This document shows positions 60,170 through 64,000 of a stretch of DNA of 64,000 nt, piece by piece. Below the pieces are notes generated by a model. It worked only from the letters and a program-made list of their open reading frames with translations. It was not told where the DNA came from and did no database searches. The stretch is from DAIMZI01 sp036734025 (GTDB lineage Bacteria > Pseudomonadota > Alphaproteobacteria > Rhizobiales > Rhodomicrobiaceae), in NCBI GenBank assembly GCA_036734025.1, contig DAIMZI010000007.1, forward strand, positions 54,081-118,080, in the 5' to 3' direction. Numbering within the stretch: the stretch's first letter is position 1; each line of letters starts with the position of its first letter. The translations under genes were made by a program, and so were the position numbers.

Positions 60170-60748
60170 TTAGGGCTCCAGCTCGGTATCCCAGTAAAGA
60201 TAATCGAGCCAGCTCTCGTGCAAATAATTTGGCGGGAACAGCCTGCCATTGCGATGCAACTCATGCACAGTCGGGCGATAGGGCATCTGCGCCGGCCACA
60301 TCTTCGCCTTGTCGGGCATCTTCCCGCCCTTGCGCAGATTGCATGGCGCACACGCCGTAGTGACATTGTCCCACCTCGTCATGCCGCCCCGTGAGCGCGG
60401 TATCAGATGATCGAACGTCAACTCGTGGACCGCGCCACAGTACTGGCACGAGAATCGGTCGCGGAGGAAGACGTTGAAGCGGGTGAATGCGGGATACAGG
60501 GCGGGGCGAACATAGGTCTTGAGCGAGACAACGCTTGGAAGCTTCATCTCGAAACTGGGACTTCGCACCGATCTGTCATAGTGGGAGACAATATTCACGC
60601 GATCGAGGAACACCGCCTTCACGGTTTCCTGCCAACTCCACAGCGACAAGGGATAATAGCTCAAAGGCCGAAAATCGGCGTTCAAGACCAGGGCCGGGCA
60701 CATCCCCGGCGTGATGGCTGCGGCGGCGTCCACGTTTTCCCTTCCCAT
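60170..60748 (-). CDS. HNH endonuclease
   Basis: A 192-aa HNH-family nuclease. The N-terminal half has ALVLNADFRPLSYYPLSLWSW, typical of the alphaproteobacterial HNH family, and the C-terminal half has the zinc-associated CQYCG and CAPCN pairs around LTFDHLIPRSRGG (the DH of the HNH site) and WDNVTTACAPCNLRKGG. All expected residues are present. The start ATG 60748 follows GGGCAGCC; a GTG at 60787 with GGAG close by is the alternative. Role unknown; these are widespread housekeeping-like genes rather than restriction or homing enzymes. Confidence 0.9.
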   Translation of the reverse strand: MGRENVDAAAAITPGMCPALVLNADFRPLSYYPLSLWSWQETVKAVFLDRVNIVSHYDRSVRSPSFEMKLPSVVSLKTYVRPALYPAFTRFNVFLRDRFSCQYCGAVHELTFDHLIPRSRGGMTRWDNVTTACAPCNLRKGGKMPDKAKMWPAQMPYRPTVHELHRNGRLFPPNYLHESWLDYLYWDTELEP

Positions 60749-60878
60749 GGCTGCCCTTGCGGGTCGACCAAAGTACGCTGGCCTCACGTGCTCCGATTAA
60801 TCACAAGGGATACTATAACCGTATGTCAGTTCTGTGAAGTCCTGTGCAAAGGGGCGCGGCAAAAGGTGCGTCGTCTTA

Positions 60879-61559
60879 TCAGTTGGCCGGGATCGCGCCA
60901 TGATAGAAGAACAATCCGAGACCGCTTGTGAAGATCGCCTGCCCGGCCACGGCATGAAGCAGGAATGCCAGCGGGAATGATCTGAGGCGGACATAGGCAT
61001 AGGCGAAGAACAGCCCGCCCACAAAGGTCAGGATGACTGCCGGCCAGTTCCAGAAGAACAGATGCGCCAGCGAAAAGCATGCCGCATTGATGATGATCGA
61101 CAGCCAGCCGCCGGCAGAACCGAACAGCGCGCCATAGCGCTCGAAGAACAAGGCACGGTAAAGCAGTTCCTGGGGCAGCGCCGACAGGAACGGGTAAAAC
61201 GTCATGATCATCAGCCAAAGCTCGGTGCGATAAAGCGGCAGGCCGAGAAACGAACGGGGCACCAGCCACCACGCCAGCGCGAACAGGCTGGCGCCAATGA
61301 TCAGCGCAAAACCGGTGAACAGCGCCAGATCGCGCAGGGGCCGCGCCTCGATGAGCCGACGCCAGCGCCAGCCGGGCGTGATCGCCAGCAGGATCAGCCC
61401 GGCGGCGGCGATCAGCACGAGCATCGTGAAGAATTGGTCCGGCGGAATGTAGAACGCCATGATCAGCGGCAGCGCGATGAACAGCGTCGCGAATTCGACC
61501 CACAGTCGCACCGCGCGCAGCGGCCTCGATGTGGCACTTTCCGGAAAGCTCACAGGCAC
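60879..61559 (-). CDS. CPBP-family intramembrane protease-like protein
   Basis: A 226-aa polytopic membrane protein of the CPBP/Abi (CAAX protease and bacteriocin-processing) family with about seven hydrophobic helices. The first signature reads PQELLYRALFFERYG, where the usual EExxxR is QExxxR; the second reads FSLAHLFFWNW (FxxxH). The Gln replaces one Glu of the proposed catalytic pair, so activity is uncertain. It has no recognisable partner gene. The HNH gene lies downstream on the same strand, 130 bases away. Confidence 0.85.
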   Translation of the reverse strand: MPVSFPESATSRPLRAVRLWVEFATLFIALPLIMAFYIPPDQFFTMLVLIAAAGLILLAITPGWRWRRLIEARPLRDLALFTGFALIIGASLFALAWWLVPRSFLGLPLYRTELWLMIMTFYPFLSALPQELLYRALFFERYGALFGSAGGWLSIIINAACFSLAHLFFWNWPAVILTFVGGLFFAYAYVRLRSFPLAFLLHAVAGQAIFTSGLGLFFYHGAIPAN

Positions 61560-61655
61560 CTCACCAGGCCGAGAGTTGAGTGCAGGCGCGGCACATTAAC
61601 GTGCGTGCCGAGATGCGGGAACCTGTTTTTCAGACCAATGCCGGGCAGATCAGGT

Positions 61656-63284
61656 TCACTTGAGCTTGAGCATGTTGCGCAGCGCCAGCAGGAACAGGAA
61701 GATGAAGATCGCCGAGATCAGCTTGTGCGCAGCCGACAGCGTGGCGACGGCAGACGGCACCACCGCCACCGGATCGCCGCCGTTGTACAACTCGACGCCG
61801 TACAGGCAGCCGAGGCTGCGATGGGTGCTCTCGCCCGCACCAAGGATCACCGAGGCGTTATGAACCGCCAGATGCAGCGCCTCGGCGCGCAGGTTGGTGG
61901 CGGCGCGCAGTTCGGGCGACAGGCCGCCAATGCGCGGGCCGTCCGTGCTGCTGTTATCCGCGGGCGCGTAGCACGCCGGCGGGTTGATCAGCGCGGCGGG
62001 CAGCCCGGCCAGCCCCGGCGCGGCGGGCGACAGCGCAAACAGCGCCAGCGCGGCGGCCAGCGTCATCCCCAGCCAGACGGCAAACGGCCGCGCCAGCGAG
62101 CGCCCGAAATTGGAAAAACCGTCATAGAGCACGCCGAACCAGAACGCGGGCTGCCACCAGCGGTCCACCGTGCCGCGCTTGGCGCGCACCTCGCCCTTGA
62201 AGGCCATCGCCTCGGCCTCGTGGTTGTGCCCGCCCAGCGCGATGCGGCGCAGGTGGCGATAGCGCGCGATGTCCTCGCGCACGCCGCGCTGCCAGAAGTC
62301 GGAGATCGGGTAGGTGACATCGTCGAGATCGGGGGCCTGGGCGAAATTGGCCTGGTTGAAGCTGGGCACCTTGGAGAAGCTTGCGCCGGTCATGTCGAAG
62401 GCGCGCTCCACCTTGATGCCGGTAAAGCTTGCGTCGGCGGGCTTGTCCGCCGTGCCAAACGCCGCATCGCGGAAGTTGGTAGCGGCGGCGAAGCTGGCGC
62501 TGGCGAAGTTGGCGTGGGCGTGGAACTGGGCGTCCTCGAACCCCGCCTCCCCGTGAAACTGCGCTTCCTCGAACTGCGCCTCCCCTAGAAACTGTGCCCG
62601 CCCGAACTCCGCCCACCCGTGAAACTGCGCTTGCCAGAACCACGCCGTCCCGTGATACCGCGCGTCCGCGAACTCCGCCAGCCCGTGAAACTGCGCTTGG
62701 CCGAACGACACCGGCCCGCGAAACTGCGCGTCCTCGAACTGCGTGTTCCGGTGAAACTGCGCTTGGCCGAACAACACCTCCCCGTAAAACTGCGCGCGCT
62801 CGAACTGCGCCTTCCCGAGAAACTGCGCGTCCGCGAACTCCGCCAGCCCGTGAAACTGCGCCTGCCCGAACTCCGCAGACCCAGGAAAGATGAAACCCCT
62901 GAAATAAATCTCTTCGTCTTCAACGAGAATTGATGTGACAGCACTTGCGGCTGGTTCATTCTCCCTGCTGACTTTTCCGTCCGTGCCTTTTCCGCCTGCC
63001 CCCCTCACACTAAAGGCACTGCCGGTAAAGTCAGCCGCCGCCCGTGCGAACCAATCCCACGTTTGATCGTTCGGGCCCTCGAGCGACCCCAAGATGCTGT
63101 CAGGTGCCGTCCATTCGCCGGCCTCTTCCAGGCGTTTGCGCTCCGCCAGCATATCTTCGGCCCAGCCATTCCAGATCGCCTTGGCCGCCTCGTGCGCCTC
63201 TTGCCTTGACTTGCCCGCCGCCAGCGCATCGGCCCGCGCCTGCTCGCAGCGCTCAAACAGCGCAATCGTCTCATCCCGCGTCAT
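61656..63284 (-). CDS. pentapeptide-repeat protein with C-terminal membrane helices
   Basis: A 542-aa protein. The N-terminal ~70 residues are helical and charged. Residues about 120-280 are pentapeptide repeats of the A(D/N/Q)F type (AEFADAQF, AQFERAQF, FGQAQFHG ...), which fold into a right-handed square beta-helix. A helical region and a first hydrophobic segment (PFAVWLGMTLAAALALFALS) follow, then a ~100-residue extramembrane part with two cysteines and a final helix (LISAIFIFLFLLALRNML). ATG 63284 has a G-rich SD; 63299 is the alternative. No function is known; the layout suggests an envelope-anchored sensor or scaffold. Confidence 0.85.
   Translation of the reverse strand: MTRDETIALFERCEQARADALAAGKSRQEAHEAAKAIWNGWAEDMLAERKRLEEAGEWTAPDSILGSLEGPNDQTWDWFARAAADFTGSAFSVRGAGGKGTDGKVSRENEPAASAVTSILVEDEEIYFRGFIFPGSAEFGQAQFHGLAEFADAQFLGKAQFERAQFYGEVLFGQAQFHRNTQFEDAQFRGPVSFGQAQFHGLAEFADARYHGTAWFWQAQFHGWAEFGRAQFLGEAQFEEAQFHGEAGFEDAQFHAHANFASASFAAATNFRDAAFGTADKPADASFTGIKVERAFDMTGASFSKVPSFNQANFAQAPDLDDVTYPISDFWQRGVREDIARYRHLRRIALGGHNHEAEAMAFKGEVRAKRGTVDRWWQPAFWFGVLYDGFSNFGRSLARPFAVWLGMTLAAALALFALSPAAPGLAGLPAALINPPACYAPADNSSTDGPRIGGLSPELRAATNLRAEALHLAVHNASVILGAGESTHRSLGCLYGVELYNGGDPVAVVPSAVATLSAAHKLISAIFIFLFLLALRNMLKLK
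62470..62900 (-). repeat. DNA-level repeats of the pentapeptide coding region
   Basis: The stretch encoding AQFHG/AEFAD units shows imperfect direct repeats with a period near 30 bases on the minus strand. They explain long open frames on the opposite strand, which are not genes. Copy number may vary between strains. Confidence 0.7.
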
Positions 63285-63334
63285 CGCCGCCCCCTGCAAA
63301 AATCAATTCTGCCGCGCAATTTAGCCGAAAACCG

Positions 63335-63360
63335 GTCCCATCCCGGATCAGGTCCGGGAC
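63335..63360. repeat. palindromic intergenic element 1
   Basis: TCCCGGA (63341-63347) and TCCGGGA (63353-63359) flank TCAGG, within a slightly longer imperfect palindrome. The CCCGGATCAGGTCCGGG pattern is of the kind repeated in intergenic regions of several alphaproteobacterial genomes, from general knowledge. A short T-run follows at 63364-63368. Confidence 0.6.
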
Positions 63361-63477
63361 AGGCTTTTTCGGCTTGCGCTCGTGGTCCTGAAATGCAAGC
63401 TACGTTTCGGCGATGGGCTGCGCGGGGTCAATCAACTTTTCGGGCGACATCCGTGGCTTCGCTCCCGCCTCGGCGTC

Positions 63478-63524
63478 ATCCCGGGCGCTGCGCAGCACAA
63501 CGTGATGCGCTGCTGACCCGGGAT
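63478..63524. repeat. palindromic intergenic element 2
   Basis: Arms 63478-63496 and 63506-63524 pair over about 17 bases: ATCCCGGG/CCCGGGAT outside, TGCGCAGCA/TGCGCTGC-type inside, with a 9-base loop. It shares the TCATCCCGGG motif with element 1 and may belong to the same repeat family. Confidence 0.55.
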
Positions 63525-63601
63525 CGCCAACTGCGCCTGCGAAAGATCCCGTGTCTGCGCCGCGTGACTTTGCCCCGCAGCGCGCACGGGACGACACGAA
63601 G

Positions 63602-64000
63602 CTACCCCGCCAGATGCCGCGCCAGGAACCCCGCGCCGAGCCGCAGCCCCTCCTCGTCGATGCCGTGGCCCAGCCCCGCGCGCAGATGCGCCTCCACCGG
63701 CACGCCCGCGGCCTCAAGCGCACCCCGCGTGAAATCCAGCGCCTGCGCCGGGATCAGCTCGTCCTGCGCGCCGTGCACCAGCAGCACCGGCGGGGCCGCC
63801 GCTTGCCCGCTCAGCGCCGACGGATCGCCCAGCACGCCGGAATAGCCAACGATCGCCGCCAGTGGTTTTGCACGCCGCAAGCCCACATGCAGCGCCATCA
63901 TCGTGCCTTGCGAAAACCCGACCAGCGCCGCCGCCTCCGTCCCCAGCCCGTGGCGCGCAAGCTCCGCGTCGAGAAACGCATCGAGATCCGGCCCGGCCTG
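63602..64000 (-). CDS. alpha/beta hydrolase (phospholipase/carboxylesterase type), 5' part missing
   Basis: The 3' part (132 codons) of a minus-strand gene cut by the right edge. The nucleophile elbow GFSQGTMMAL (GxSxG) is visible in the segment between 63880 and 63930, then PVLLVHGAQDELIP with the catalytic Asp and GLGHGIDEEGL with the catalytic His. The set and spacing fit the phospholipase/carboxylesterase family (YpfH- or EstB-like, about 220 aa). The frame is open to the window end, so roughly 90 residues lie outside. The internal ATG at 63901 is not the start. Confidence 0.88.
   Translation of the reverse strand, partial: QAGPDLDAFLDAELARHGLGTEAAALVGFSQGTMMALHVGLRRAKPLAAIVGYSGVLGDPSALSGQAAAPPVLLVHGAQDELIPAQALDFTRGALEAAGVPVEAHLRAGLGHGIDEEGLRLGAGFLARHLAG

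Larger units (their letters stand above)
63300..63601. other. intergenic region with palindromic elements
   Basis: About 300 bases between the pentapeptide gene and the esterase gene, holding two palindromes listed separately. Otherwise I see nothing coding. Confidence 0.5.

Noticed and set aside
61062..62588. 508-aa frame on the plus strand
   Set aside because: Crosses antisense to both the CPBP and the pentapeptide genes; the repeats on the other strand explain its length.

Overview
The window is a 64 kb piece of a GC-rich alphaproteobacterial chromosome. The evidence is a DivK response regulator, a TrcR/DUF1013 cell-cycle regulator, an EipB/DUF1849 envelope protein, DUF3572, DUF2065 next to hflKC, and the order thyA-folA-hflK-hflC-DUF2065-Do protease. 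These families and orders are typical of Hyphomicrobiales and relatives. A BacNaV-type sodium channel and two Na+/Ca2+-type exchangers would fit a saline habitat, but that is inference. I see no phage, IS, CRISPR array or rRNA; the only tRNA is a tRNA-Leu(CAA).

Layout. 0.5-1.4 kb: a bactofilin and a small DUF6665-like gene. 1.5-7.3 kb: the four-gene Lhr-type DNA repair set (exonuclease and ATP-dependent ligase on the minus strand, DEAH helicase and PdeM phosphoesterase on the plus strand, divergent from a very short common promoter gap). 7.4-10.7 kb: GNAT, a 1 kb gene-poor stretch, exchanger 1 and a pteridine-reductase-like SDR. 10.7-23.6 kb: the division/cell-wall (dcw) cluster mraZ-rsmH-ftsL-ftsI-murE-mraY-murD-ftsW-murG-murC-murB, mostly joined by 4-bp ATGA/GTGA overlaps. 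murF is missing between murE and mraY, and ddl-ftsQ-ftsA-ftsZ do not follow murB. A phased array of TGGG-type MraZ boxes lies upstream of mraZ.

23.7-31.1 kb: a small conserved-looking protein with a clear terminator, then topA-rnr-DUF983-NUDIX-rpmG. 31.1-31.9 kb is a non-coding stretch with two large consecutive hairpins. 31.9-36.7 kb: divK, DUF3572, EipB, RidA, GDPD, a FemAB-like GNAT protein and a HIT protein. 36.8-42.5 kb: Do protease, DUF2065, HflC/HflK, DHFR and thymidylate synthase. 42.6-47.7 kb: the sodium channel, TrcR, an FAH-family enzyme, a Tat-exported metallo-beta-lactamase-fold protein and exchanger 2.

47.8-54.4 kb: a compact Tad/Flp pilus locus: two Flp prepilins, a CpaB-like fragment of 74 aa, the secretin CpaC, a CpaD of only 111 aa, CpaF, TadB, TadC and a convergent TadD. 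It has no CpaA prepilin peptidase and no CpaE/TadZ. A perfect TTAA-N7-TTAA CtrA-type site precedes the first pilin. This reduced locus is the most unusual coding region in the window.

54.8-64 kb: an M17 aminopeptidase with an NlpC/P60 partner, a D,D-carboxypeptidase, tRNA-Leu, a DedA/YqaA protein, DsbB, an unrecognised 89-aa basic protein, an HNH endonuclease, a CPBP membrane protein, a large pentapeptide-repeat membrane protein, palindromic intergenic elements and an esterase cut by the right edge.
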